A stretch of DNA of 21,842 nt from JAWKJY01 sp041393535 (GCA_041393535.1 JAWKJY010000024.1:1-21842), one strand, 5' to 3'; counted from the first letter of the stretch, positions 1 to 7,326 are shown. Notes: generated by a model from the sequence alone, not told the origin. Made by a program: numbers and translations.

Positions 1-62
1 GCCTTGGGGCCCGGAGGGGGGGGGCGCGGGGGGCCACTGGGGGGCCCGCCGCGCCCGCGCTG
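1..62. other. G-rich segment downstream of the first glycosidase gene
   Basis: The segment holds runs of 4, 9, 6 and 6 G at about 6-9, 16-24, 28-33 and 39-44 on the plus strand, separated by short loops. This satisfies a relaxed G-quadruplex pattern. A small GGGCC/GGCCC hairpin can also form at about 31-47. Lying just past the stop codon of the minus-strand gene, it could help end transcription, but there is no T-tract. No gene is seen here. Confidence 0.3.
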
Positions 63-1208
63 CTAGTACGGCTTGCGGATCGGCTTCGCGAGCTTCGCGA
101 ACGCCCGGTAGGACGGCTTCGCCCGCCCGGCGCCGTCGAGCACGCCGCCGGCCGACTCCCAGGTCGTGGGCTTCGGCGCGCCCGCGTCGTCCTGGAAGAT
201 GAACCAGATGTACATGTCGACGCGCGGGTCGCGCTTCGCCATCAGCAGGCTCGTGCGGAGGTTCGCCGCCTGCTTCGCCCGCGACATCCCCTGCGGGTTG
301 GGCGGGTTCGTGCGGAAGCCCATCTCCGTGATCCAGATCCGGGGCATCCGCTTGAGCCGGAACGCCTGCTTCACCGTCCGCTCGAGCGTGGACAGGTTGC
401 GCAGGTTGATCGACGGCGCCTTGACGCGCTGTGTCGCGTTCGCCCGCGGGGTCGTCGGGTACGGGTTGTGCGCGTAGGCCTGGAAGCGGCAGCGGCCGGC
501 GCACGCCCGGGCGACGCCGCGCGCGAAGTCGAGCGGGTAGAGCTGGTCCTTCTCCTTGTGGTTGACCCGCGGCCGGCCTCTCGGCGAGGTGAGGCCGATC
601 GCGACCTTCGCCCGCCGGTTCCCGGACTTGATCCCCTTGTAGGCGGCCCGGTAGAGCGTCGCGTAGAGCCTGGGCGAGACGGGGCGCGTGCTTCCCGGCG
701 CGTACTGCGGGAACAGGAACCGGCCCGTGTTCGCCTCGTTCCACACCGTGTAGAAGCGAACGCGCGGGAGACCCTGGAAGCTGCCCGAGTAGCGCTTCGC
801 CAGGGCGTGCGCGAAGGCGCGGATGTCCTTCGACTTCGGCGCCCGGTTGTGGTTCGGCCCGCCACCGGCCCAGCCGGGCGTGCCCCAGATCGTGAGCATG
901 ACGTCCATCCCGCGCTCGCGGGCGTTGCGGACGAGCTCGTCGAGTCGCCCGAACTGGTAGGCGGGATCGGCCGGATCGGCCGCGCGCGCGGGCCGGGTCG
1001 GCGCGAGCTCGTACCAGAGCGCGAACGACCGGACGATCCGGGCGTGCGCGTCCTCGGCCCGGTCGAGCAGCGCCGCCCGGTTGGGCAGGAGCTGGAACGA
1101 CCGGTCGTCCTGGAAGCCGACGAACATCCGCTTCGCCGCCGACGACGTGCCGGCGAGCGCCGCCGCGGCGACGAGCCCCGCGACGAGCAGGAGCAGCGCT
1201 CTCCTCAT
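63..1208 (-). CDS. Secreted glycoside hydrolase-like TIM-barrel protein, paralog 1
   Basis: A 381-residue exported protein. Residues 1 to about 24 form a Sec-type signal peptide (RR, then a Leu/Ala-rich core, ending near SSA). The mature part resembles clan GH-A glycosidases: WNEANTGRF at 156-164 carries the probable acid/base Glu158, and WITEMGFRT at 292-300 carries the probable nucleophile Glu295. TIM-barrel-like pieces (MLTIWGTPGW near 104-113, AYAHNPYP near 244-251) lie in the expected order. The ATG is preceded by a purine-rich Shine-Dalgarno (GGAAGGA). It is closely similar along its length to the protein encoded at 1791-2948, including the C-terminal KPY. Substrate cannot be told; a cell-wall or exopolysaccharide glycan is reasonable given the glycan genes nearby. 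The fold call is firm, the exact GH family is not. Confidence 0.85.
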   Translation of the reverse strand: MRRALLLLVAGLVAAAALAGTSSAAKRMFVGFQDDRSFQLLPNRAALLDRAEDAHARIVRSFALWYELAPTRPARAADPADPAYQFGRLDELVRNARERGMDVMLTIWGTPGWAGGGPNHNRAPKSKDIRAFAHALAKRYSGSFQGLPRVRFYTVWNEANTGRFLFPQYAPGSTRPVSPRLYATLYRAAYKGIKSGNRRAKVAIGLTSPRGRPRVNHKEKDQLYPLDFARGVARACAGRCRFQAYAHNPYPTTPRANATQRVKAPSINLRNLSTLERTVKQAFRLKRMPRIWITEMGFRTNPPNPQGMSRAKQAANLRTSLLMAKRDPRVDMYIWFIFQDDAGAPKPTTWESAGGVLDGAGRAKPSYRAFAKLAKPIRKPY

Positions 1209-1451
1209 ACCACCGTCCTTCCGTGTTGCTGCCCCGCCTCCCGTGGAAGACGGGGGCGTTCCCCCTCCCGCGCCGGGCGCGACCCGGGGGCCGGCAGGGA
1301 CGGGACCGCGGCGGGACGCCGGCCGTCGCGCGAGAACGCGGACGCCCGGGCTCCTCCGCTGCGGATCGCCCGTTCCATCTCCCCCGGCGCCGGGCTCGGC
1401 GCTCCCGTCGAGCCTAGCCGATCGATGTAAGCGTCTCGTATGGCCGGCCGG
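1209..1451 (-). promoter_or_regulatory. Upstream region of glycosidase paralog 1 with competing hairpins
   Basis: No convincing gene is seen in this 243-base gap. A TAGGCT hexamer on the minus strand (1416-1411) is a possible -10 and would give a leader of about 195 nt. Close to the gene, CCCGT (1240-1244) can pair with ACGGG (1250-1254), while GGGGG (1252-1256) can pair with CCCCC (1261-1265). The two stems share bases 1252-1254 and so exclude one another, as in an attenuator. In DNA this GC-rich the arrangement may be chance. Confidence 0.25.
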
Positions 1452-1685
1452 TCAGGCCTGGCGCGTGCGGACGAGCGTGATCCCCCAGGCCTCGCCCGAG
1501 GCGAAGAGGGCGTCCGGGTCGACGTCGCCGACCCAGCCGAGGAAGTGCCGCTCCGGCCGCGCCTCGGTCGAGCCGTAGACGGCGAGGCGCTCCGGCGCCG
1601 CCTCGGCGTCGCCGCCCTGCGCGCGCCGCTCGAGCTCCGCGTATCGCTCCTCGGCGGCCGGCCCCTCGGCGTAGCCCTTGCCCAT
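1452..1685 (-). CDS. Small uncharacterised protein (77 aa)
   Basis: I do not recognise the family. The protein is short, acidic and soluble, without signal peptide or membrane segment. It begins MGKGYAEGPAAEERYAELER, has a helical Glu/Arg/Ala-rich first half, and ends with a probably beta-rich stretch (HFLGWVGDVDP, then WGITLVRTRQA). I chose the ATG at 1685 over the GTG six bases upstream because a TACGAT hexamer ends exactly 6 nt before this ATG. That is the leaderless-type spacing seen at hisA, hemE and the export permease. It sits between the two glycosidase paralogs in the same orientation, after the hairpin that follows the second one, so it is probably transcribed on its own. Third-position GC is high, which supports real coding. 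Confidence 0.6.
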   Translation of the reverse strand: MGKGYAEGPAAEERYAELERRAQGGDAEAAPERLAVYGSTEARPERHFLGWVGDVDPDALFASGEAWGITLVRTRQA

Positions 1686-1691
1686 GGGCAC

Positions 1692-1697
1692 ATCGTA
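1692..1697 (-). promoter_or_regulatory. Predicted -10 element for leaderless transcript of the 77-aa gene
   Basis: TACGAT on the minus strand (1697-1692) is followed by six bases and then the ATG at 1685. With usual -10 spacing, transcription would begin at or beside the A of the start codon. There is no Shine-Dalgarno sequence. Confidence 0.45.
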
Positions 1698-1734
1698 GGC
1701 AGGGCCGGGCTCGGAGCCGCGGGCCCCGAACGCG

Positions 1735-1766
1735 CGACGGGCCCCGACCGAGGTCGGGGCCCGTCG
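1735..1766 (-). terminator. Strong hairpin after glycosidase paralog 2
   Basis: A perfect 14-bp inverted repeat (CGACGGGCCCCGAC, loop CGAG, then its reverse complement) begins 25 bases past the stop codon of the gene at 1791-2948. There is no T-tract on either strand, as is common in GC-rich actinobacteria. It separates that gene from the small gene that follows. Confidence 0.7.
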
Positions 1767-1790
1767 TCGAGCCGTCCCGTGCGGTGACCG

Positions 1791-2948
1791 CTAGTAGGGC
1801 TTCTGGATCCCGCGTGCGATCGCGGCGAAGGCCGCGAGCGCCGGCTTGGGCGCGCCCGTCGAGTCGAGCAGGCCACCGCCGGCCTCCCAGGCGGTCGGCG
1901 CCGGGGCGCCGCTGTCGTCCTGGAGGATGAACCAGATGTACAGCTCGACGTTCTTGTTCGCCTTGGCGATCTGCAGGCTCTTCTTCGCGCTCTGCGCCTG
2001 CTGGGACGCGCTCATCGCCTTCGGGTCCGGCGGGTTCGTCCGGAAGCCCATCTCGGTGATCCAGAGCTTCGGCGCCTTCCGCAGCTTGAACGCCTTCTTG
2101 ATCTCGTTGACGAAGGGCCCGAGCTTGCTCAGGTTGACCGACGGGAAGGGGAGGCCCTGCGTCGCGGGCGCCTTCGCGTTCGTCGGGTACGGGTTGTGCG
2201 CGTAGGCGTCGAACTTGCAGCTCCTGCCGCACGCCTTGGCCACGCCCTTCATGAAGTCGAGCGGGAAGAGCTGGTCGGTGCCCTTGTTCTGGATGCCCTT
2301 GCGGCCGCGCGGCGAGGTGAGGCCGATCGCGACCTTCGCCTTCGGGTTGCCGGCCTTGATGCCCTTGTACGCGGCCTTGTAGAGCTTCACGTAGTTCGCG
2401 GGCGAGACGGGCTTGCCGTTCTTGTACTGCGGGAAGAGGAAGCGGCCGGTGTTCGCCTCGTTCCAGACGGTGTAGAAGCGCACCTTGCTGCCGTAGCGCG
2501 ACGAGACGGCCCTCGCGAAGTTCGTCAGGTCGCTCAGCTTCTTCGGCATCAGGCAGCCCGTCGGGTTCGGCAGGCCGTTGCAGGGCGGCCCGTTGACCGC
2601 GGCCCAGCCCGGCGTGCCGAAGATCGTGATCAGGACGTCCAGGCCGCGCGCGCGCGCGTTGTTCACGAGCTCGTCGAGCGCCGCGAAGTTGTAGGCGGGG
2701 TCGTTCGAGTCGGCGCCGTTCGCGGGCCGCGTCGGCGCGACCGTGTACCAGGCGACGTTCGTCCGCAGGATCTTCCAGCCCGCCTCGTTCACGGCCCGGT
2801 CGAGCAGCTCGCCACGGTTCGCCAGCAGCTGGAACGAGCGGTCGTCCTGACCGCCGACGAACATCTTGCTGGCCGCGGCGGCCTGGCCGGCGAATGCGAG
2901 TGCGGCGATCGCGGCGAGCAGCGCGACCATGCGAGTGCGTGTCATCAC
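1791..2948 (-). CDS. Secreted glycoside hydrolase-like TIM-barrel protein, paralog 2
   Basis: A 385-residue exported protein with a signal peptide over about residues 1-26 (cleavage near AAAAS). It shares with paralog 1 the mature start MFVG-QDDRSFQLL, the WNEANTGRFLFPQY block (acid/base Glu164), the AIGLTSPRGR and AYAHNPYPT blocks, WITEMGFRTNPP (nucleophile Glu299) and the C-terminal KPY. It differs by a short insert near residues 118-134 that contains two cysteines (PPCNGLPNPTGC) and by a more Lys-rich surface. A Shine-Dalgarno (AAGGAAGG) lies about 5 nt before the ATG. Both catalytic Glu candidates are kept in both copies, so both are probably active. Role in glycan cleavage or remodelling outside the cell is inferred. 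Confidence 0.85.
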   Translation of the reverse strand: MMTRTRMVALLAAIAALAFAGQAAAASKMFVGGQDDRSFQLLANRGELLDRAVNEAGWKILRTNVAWYTVAPTRPANGADSNDPAYNFAALDELVNNARARGLDVLITIFGTPGWAAVNGPPCNGLPNPTGCLMPKKLSDLTNFARAVSSRYGSKVRFYTVWNEANTGRFLFPQYKNGKPVSPANYVKLYKAAYKGIKAGNPKAKVAIGLTSPRGRKGIQNKGTDQLFPLDFMKGVAKACGRSCKFDAYAHNPYPTNAKAPATQGLPFPSVNLSKLGPFVNEIKKAFKLRKAPKLWITEMGFRTNPPDPKAMSASQQAQSAKKSLQIAKANKNVELYIWFILQDDSGAPAPTAWEAGGGLLDSTGAPKPALAAFAAIARGIQKPY

Positions 2949-2976
2949 ACCTTCCTTCTCGGCGGGGGCCCGATCG

Positions 2977-2982
2977 AGGGTA
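2977..2982 (-). promoter_or_regulatory. Predicted -10 element of glycosidase paralog 2
   Basis: TACCCT on the minus strand (2982-2977) lies 28 nt before the start codon, leaving a short leader that contains the Shine-Dalgarno. Its context, CGCGGTACCCTCGAT, closely matches CGCGGTACGCTCGAT in the dispersed repeat copy near 19490, suggesting a shared promoter type. Confidence 0.4.
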
Positions 2983-3087
2983 CCGCGTTTCCGTTAGGGA
3001 TCGGTTAGGCGCCCCGTCCGCTTGAGCCGACCCCGTGCGCGCGGGCGGCAGACGCGCGATACTCGGTCACCGTCGAAGGGAGGCGCG

Positions 3088-3517
3088 ATGTCGTTCCAGG
3101 CCCTGATGGAGGAGCTGCTCGAGCGCACGGGCGCGAGCCGCACGACGCTGCGGGTGGACGATCAGCCCGGCAGGGAGTACCCCGTGAAGGCGGAGGCGCT
3201 CGCGCCCGGGGTCAACTCGATCGCGGGCGACGACACGATCCCGATCCGCGCCTCGGCGACGTACCGGTGGATCGACCGGGAGCGGCGGGTGCTCGTCCAG
3301 GAGGACCTCCTGAACGCGGATCCCGCCCCCGCGGCGCACCTGATGCAGCTGTACGGCGGGCGGGCGCAGATGCTCGCGCCGGTCGAGCTCGACGGCGAGC
3401 TGGTCGGGCTCGTCTCGGTCCACTACCCCCGGGCCCCGCTCCTGGAGCGACGACGACCTCGCCGCGCTCGAGGACGTCCTCGAGCGCGTGCGGGCGGAGC
3501 TGCGCGCGGCCGACTAG
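3088..3517 (+). CDS. Small GAF-like domain protein, frame broken by one base
   Basis: Begins MSFQALMEELLERTGASRTT, with a GGGAGG Shine-Dalgarno just upstream of the ATG. It ends with a GAF-style helix, SWSDDDLAALEDVLERVRAE. The stretch APVELDGELVGLVSVHYP resembles the central strands of GAF sensor domains. The reading frame breaks at the CCCCC run at about 3426-3430: removing one C joins HYPGPRSWSDDDLAALEDV in one frame and gives a 142-residue protein ending at TAG 3515-3517. The high third-position GC switches frame at the same place. A homopolymer sequencing error is the simplest cause, but a true frameshift cannot be excluded. The ligand is unknown. It converges on hisIE and the stop codons overlap within CTAG. 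Confidence 0.65.
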
Positions 3518-4110
3518 GAGCCCGAGCCGGCCGCGCGGGCGTCGGCCTCGGCGGCGCGGCGGAGCAGCTCGTCCTCGACCTGCGCGGCGTCGAGGCCGCG
3601 GGCGGCGAGGGCGACGTAACTCGCGAACCAGAGGTCGGCGATCTCCGAGACGAGGCGCTCGTCGCTCTCGTGCACGGTCGAGATCGCCGCCTCGACGCCC
3701 TCCTCGCCGAGCTTCTGCGCGACCTTGCCGATGCCCTTGTCGAGCAGCATCGCGACGTAGGAGCCGGCCGGCCGCGTCTGGACGCGGTCGGCGACGCGGC
3801 GCCAGGTCTCGGTCGCGAAGCAGGAGAGCGAGCCCGTGTGGCACGCCGGCCCGGCGGGACGCACGCGGAGGAGGACGGCGTCGCCGTCGCAGTCGTCGAA
3901 GAGCTGCTCGACGGCCAGCTCCTCCTGGACGGCGAGCGTGTTCCCGGACGTCTCGCCCTTCCTCCAGAGCTGCTGACGGGAGCGGCTCCAGAAGTGCGCG
4001 ATCCCGGTCTCGCGCGTGAGGCGCAGCGCCTCGTCGTTCATCCAGGCGAGCATGAGGACGCGGCCGGAGTCGGCGTCCTGGACGATGGCGGCGCGGAGCT
4101 CAGGCTGCAT
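3514..4110 (-). CDS. hisIE: Bifunctional phosphoribosyl-AMP cyclohydrolase / phosphoribosyl-ATP pyrophosphatase
   Basis: A 198-residue cytosolic enzyme for steps 2 and 3 of histidine synthesis. The N-terminal HisI domain (about 1-100) has the usual MLAWMNDEAL, WSRSRQQLWRKGETSGN and DCDGDAVLLRV blocks. Cys74, Cys90 and Cys97 are the expected zinc ligands. The C-terminal HisE domain (about 105-195) has the LLDKGIGKVAQKLGEEGVE metal and substrate motif and the following EIADLWF helix. Its start overlaps the end of hisF by 11 bases, so translational coupling is likely. It is the last gene of the minus-strand his series and ends convergently with the GAF-like gene. Confidence 0.95.
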   Translation of the reverse strand: MQPELRAAIVQDADSGRVLMLAWMNDEALRLTRETGIAHFWSRSRQQLWRKGETSGNTLAVQEELAVEQLFDDCDGDAVLLRVRPAGPACHTGSLSCFATETWRRVADRVQTRPAGSYVAMLLDKGIGKVAQKLGEEGVEAAISTVHESDERLVSEIADLWFASYVALAARGLDAAQVEDELLRRAAEADARAAGSGS

Positions 4111-4843
4111 CGCGCAGGGGGACGCCGAGGCCGCGGAGCTCGTCGCGCAGCGTGCGGAGCCGATCGGGGTTCTCGTGCAGGATCGAGGCGAGGAGCGCCG
4201 CCTGGGCGACCGCGAGCGCGTCGGCCACGTGCTGCGCGGTTCCCGCGCCGCCCGAGGCGATCACGGGGATCGAGACCGCGTCCGCGACCGCCCTCGTGAT
4301 CGCGACGTCGTAGCCGTCGCGCGTGCCGTCGGCGTCGATCGACGTGAGCAGGATCTCGCCGGCGCCGCGCGCCTCGGCCTCCCGCGCCCACGCGATCGTG
4401 TCGCGCCCGGTGGCGCGCGAGCCCGCGTGCGTGAACACCTCGCCTCCCTTCGTGTCGATCGCGATCACGACCGCCTGCGAGCCGAGCAGGGCCGCGAGCT
4501 CGGTCAGGAGCTCGGGCCGTGCGACCGCGGCGCTGTTCACGGACACCTTGTCGGCGCCCGCCTGCAGGAGCCGCTCGGCGTCCTCGACGGTGCGGACGCC
4601 GCCGCCGACGGTGAACGGGATCGCGAGCCGGTCGGCGACGTGCCCGACGAGGTCGACGAGCGAGTCGCGGTCGTCCAGCGTTGCCTTGATGTCGAGGAAG
4701 ACGAGCTCGTCGGCGCCCGCGTCGGAGTAGGCGGCGCCGAGCTCGACCGGGTCGCCCACGTCGCGCAACCCCTCGAACTTGATGCCCTTGACGACGCGGC
4801 CGCCCGCGACGTCGAGGCAGGGGATCAGGCGCGGCAGGGGCAT
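4100..4843 (-). CDS. hisF: Imidazole glycerol phosphate synthase, cyclase subunit
   Basis: A 247-residue (beta/alpha)8 barrel. With HisH it converts PRFAR and glutamine-derived ammonia to imidazole glycerol phosphate and AICAR. Both catalytic aspartates are present at the usual numbers: Asp11 in PCLDV and Asp130 in VIAIDTKGG. The phosphate-binding blocks FTVGGGVRTVEDAE and VIASGGAGT are also present, as is TSIDADGTRDGYD. The ATG at 4843 shares one base with the TGA of hisH (TGATG), which fixes the start and implies coupled synthesis of the two subunits. Length is typical. Confidence 0.97.
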   Translation of the reverse strand: MPLPRLIPCLDVAGGRVVKGIKFEGLRDVGDPVELGAAYSDAGADELVFLDIKATLDDRDSLVDLVGHVADRLAIPFTVGGGVRTVEDAERLLQAGADKVSVNSAAVARPELLTELAALLGSQAVVIAIDTKGGEVFTHAGSRATGRDTIAWAREAEARGAGEILLTSIDADGTRDGYDVAITRAVADAVSIPVIASGGAGTAQHVADALAVAQAALLASILHENPDRLRTLRDELRGLGVPLRDAA

Positions 4844-5478
4844 CAGGCCGCCTCCGCCGCGGCGCGCTCGAGCTGCGCGCGCAGGAACCGCGCGCCCGCC
4901 GGGCCGCTCTTCTCCGGGTGGAACTGAACGCCCACGAAGCTGCCCTGCTCGGCCATCGCGGTCACGCCCTCCGAGCGGCCGCTCGCTGCCGGCGTGTCGC
5001 AGGCGTAGGAGTGCGCGAAGTAGAACGCCTCGCCGCCCGGCTCGACGGGCGCCCAGCCGATCCGCGGCACGCGGCCCTCGCGGAGGAGCACCGCCCGGCC
5101 CGGGAGGATGCCGAGCCCGGGGACGCCGCCGTCCTCCTCGGACGACTCGACCGCGAGCTGGAGCCCGAGGCAGATCCCGAGCGTCGGCCTGCCCGCGGCG
5201 ACGCGCTCCTGGAGCGCCAGGTCGAGGCCACGCTCGACGAGCCCGCGCATCGCCGTGGCCGCCGCGCCGACGCCGGGCAGGACGGCGAGGTCGGCCGCAG
5301 CCACCTCCGCCGGGTCCTCGGTCACGACGACGTCGGCCCCGAGCCGCCGGAAGGCGACGACGACCGAGCGGACGTTGCCCGCGCCGTACTCGCAGACGGC
5401 GACGCGCGGCGCACGCCCGTCCGGAGTGCGAACGGCCGCCTCGGCCTGGGTGTCGATGGATCCTTCGTGGTTCGTCAC
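4843..5478 (-). CDS. hisH: Imidazole glycerol phosphate synthase, glutaminase subunit
   Basis: A 211-residue class I glutamine amidotransferase that feeds ammonia to HisF. The nucleophile Cys103 lies in GICLGLQLAV, and His187 and Glu189 lie in GVQFHPEKSG. The start is GTG at 5478, with AAGGAG ten bases upstream. This leaves about 25 extra residues before the usual first strand (RVAVCEYGAGN). Oddities: the segment usually written PH-I/M-GWN in this family reads RVPRIGWAPV here, so the His and Asn of that stretch are replaced. The catalytic triad is intact, so I expect activity. A dispersed repeat copy lies in the 146-base gap upstream. Confidence 0.95.
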   Translation of the reverse strand: MTNHEGSIDTQAEAAVRTPDGRAPRVAVCEYGAGNVRSVVVAFRRLGADVVVTEDPAEVAAADLAVLPGVGAAATAMRGLVERGLDLALQERVAAGRPTLGICLGLQLAVESSEEDGGVPGLGILPGRAVLLREGRVPRIGWAPVEPGGEAFYFAHSYACDTPAASGRSEGVTAMAEQGSFVGVQFHPEKSGPAGARFLRAQLERAAAEAA

Positions 5479-5495
5479 GCTCTCGTTGCTCCTTC

Positions 5496-5574
5496 GTCAC
5501 GGGTCGTGACGGACACGTGACGGGTTCGGCGGTACGCTGGATAGCGGGAGGAGGCGCGGGGTGGCCCCTCGGCG
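5496..5574 (+). repeat. Dispersed intergenic repeat, copy A
   Basis: One of three related copies, here on the plus strand between hisH and hisC/hisB. It shares with the others a GTGACGG block, the promoter-like GGTACGCTGGAT, a purine-rich GGAGG, and GCGCGGGGTGGCCCC, which forms a GGGG/CCCC hairpin. It also holds GTCACG...CGTGAC inverted-repeat parts. The TACGCT hexamer (5533-5538) would point transcription toward the 3' end of hisC/hisB, antisense to it. Confidence 0.75.
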
Positions 5575-5624
5575 CTCGTGGCGATCGGCACGAAGGTACG
5601 CCCACCGGCGGCCCGGCCCCCCGG

Positions 5625-7154
5625 TCACAGGATCCCCTTCGTCGACGGGATGCCCGCGCCCTCGCGGCGGACGGCCATCCGCAGGGCGCGCCCGACCGCC
5701 TTGAAGGCCGCCTCGGCGACGTGGTGGGCGTCCTTCCCGCGGGACTCGACGTGGATGCCGAGCCGCCCCGCCTGGGAGAGGCTCTGCAGCACGTGGCCGG
5801 CGAGGCCCGGGTCGTGCTCGAGGTCGAGCTCGCACCACGGCCGCCCGCCCAGGTCGACGGCGGCGCGCGCGAGCGCGTCGTCCATCGGCACCGTCGCGTC
5901 GCCGTAGCGCGCGATCCCCTTCCGGTCGCCGAGCGCCCGGTCGAGCGCCTCGCCGAGCGTCAGCGCCGCGTCCTCGGCCGTGTGGTGCGGCCCCGTCTCG
6001 AGATCCCCCACCGCCTCGACGATCAGGTCGAAGCCGCCGTGGAAGCCGAGCTGCTCGAGGAAGTGGTCGTAGATCCCCGCTCCCGTCGCGACCCGGACGC
6101 GGCTCTGCCCATCGAGCGCGAGGCGGATGCGCACCGCCGTCTCGGCCGTCGCGCGGAGCCGACGAACCGTCCGCCCGCCGCGCTCCTCGACCGGAGACGG
6201 CCGATCGAGTGCCCGGGCGAGCGCGGCCAGCAGCAGGTCGTCGTCCTCCCGGTCGCGGACGCTGAAGCGGATCCCCGTCGGGAACGGCCGCACGACGAGG
6301 CCCTCCCGCAGCAGCGCGTCGTAGATCGCCTCCGAGTCGTCGACCGGGACGAAGAGGTAGTTCGTGCAGGAGGGGAGCGGCGCGAGCCCGAGGGTGCGCA
6401 GCGCCTCCGCGCAGCGGTCGCGCTCCTCGAGCTCCGGGCCGACGTCCGGCGGCGAGGCGAGCGCGGCGAGCGCGAGCTGCGCCGAGATCGTCGAGAGCGG
6501 CAGCGGGTCCTGGCGACGGTTCAGCTCGGCGGCCGTGTCGGCCGCGGCAAGCGCGTAGCCGACCCGGGCGCCCGCGAGGCCGAAGGCCTTCGAGAACGTC
6601 CGGAGCACGATCACGCCGTCCTCGATCCGGTCGGCGACGGTCTCGCCGGCGTACTCGTGGTAGGCCTCGTCGACGACGAGCGGCCGGTTCGGCGAGAGCG
6701 GGTCGAGCGCGCCGCTCGGGTTGTTCGGCCGGCACTGGAAGGTCAGCACCGGATCGTCGTCGCCGACCGTCGCGCCCGCCACCCCTGCGGCGATCCGGTA
6801 GAGCGGGTACGTCGGCTCGTTCGCGACCGAGACGACGTCGCCCGGCCCCGCGAACGAGCGCGCCATGAGCAGGATGAGGTCGTCCGAGCCCGCGCCGAGC
6901 ACGACGTTCTCCGGGCCGACGCCCGCGTAGTCGGCGATCGCGCGCACGAGCCTCGGGTAGCCGCCGTGCGCGTACATGTTCGCCTCGGCGAGGATCCCGG
7001 CGATCGTCCCCGGCCGGGCGTACGGCCGGGGCTGGCCGGGCACGTTCGCGTCGAAGCGGACGATCTCGATCGGGTCCTTGCCGGCGATCCGGGCGATGTC
7101 GTCCGTCGAGAGGGCCCAGCGGTACGACGCGAGCGCCTGCGGCAGCGGCCTCAT
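5625..7154 (-). CDS. hisC/hisB: Fused histidinol-phosphate aminotransferase / imidazoleglycerol-phosphate dehydratase
   Basis: One uninterrupted 509-residue frame. Residues 1 to about 318 are a class I/II PLP aminotransferase of HisC type: RPNNPSGA at 142-149, DEAYHEYAG at 162-170, and FSKAFGLAGARVGY with the PLP lysine Lys189. Residues from about 329 to 509 are a full HisB dehydratase: RRLRATAETAVRIRLALDG, IYDHFLEQLGFHGGF, TGPHHTAEDAALTLGEAL, SRGKDAHHVAEAAFKA and a final PSTKG. There is no stop, and no ATG or convincing internal start with ribosome site, at the junction (linker near 319-328). The fusion therefore looks real. GGAGG lies 6 nt before the ATG. The two halves catalyse steps 6 and 7 (IGP dehydration, then transamination of imidazole acetol phosphate), so the fusion joins consecutive reactions. 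Confidence 0.93.
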   Translation of the reverse strand: MRPLPQALASYRWALSTDDIARIAGKDPIEIVRFDANVPGQPRPYARPGTIAGILAEANMYAHGGYPRLVRAIADYAGVGPENVVLGAGSDDLILLMARSFAGPGDVVSVANEPTYPLYRIAAGVAGATVGDDDPVLTFQCRPNNPSGALDPLSPNRPLVVDEAYHEYAGETVADRIEDGVIVLRTFSKAFGLAGARVGYALAAADTAAELNRRQDPLPLSTISAQLALAALASPPDVGPELEERDRCAEALRTLGLAPLPSCTNYLFVPVDDSEAIYDALLREGLVVRPFPTGIRFSVRDREDDDLLLAALARALDRPSPVEERGGRTVRRLRATAETAVRIRLALDGQSRVRVATGAGIYDHFLEQLGFHGGFDLIVEAVGDLETGPHHTAEDAALTLGEALDRALGDRKGIARYGDATVPMDDALARAAVDLGGRPWCELDLEHDPGLAGHVLQSLSQAGRLGIHVESRGKDAHHVAEAAFKAVGRALRMAVRREGAGIPSTKGIL

Positions 7155-7184
7155 CGCGCGCCTCCGTCCATCACCCGTCCAGCC

Positions 7185-7326
7185 GGGACACGTCCCACCC
7201 GGCCAGGTCCCTTCGGGCCGCCCGAGGGGCCACCCCGCGCCTCCACCCGCTTCGAGCGTAGCGCGGAAGTCGTCACGTGTCCGTCACGGGACCGTGCCCG
7301 AAGCGCAACGATCGCTCCACCGCCGC
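7185..7326 (-). repeat. Dispersed intergenic repeat, copy B
   Basis: Longest copy, filling most of the gap between hisG and hisC/hisB and oriented with them. It matches copy C from GGGACACGTCCC through the GGGGCCACCCCGCGCCTCC core to a tail ending CTCCACCGC. Compared with C it carries about 15 extra bases flanked by GGGAC. The minus-strand TACGCT (7260-7255) could be a -10 for hisC/hisB with a leader of about 95 nt. Confidence 0.75.

Noticed and set aside
6..44. G-quadruplex as a strong regulatory claim
   Set aside because: The G-run pattern is real, but such runs are expected now and then in DNA this GC-rich, and the window edge prevents seeing its context. Kept only as a low-confidence feature.
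1205..1378. Small minus-strand frame starting MERAIRSGG upstream of glycosidase paralog 1
   Set aside because: ATG after GGGGGAG is tempting, but the composition is random-like, third-position GC is not distinctive, and it overlaps the start of the real gene out of frame.
3022..4299. A 425-codon plus-strand frame starting at 3022
   Set aside because: Only 3088 to about 3428 is the GAF-like gene. The upstream part lacks a ribosome site, and the rest lies opposite hisIE and hisF after a one-base shift.
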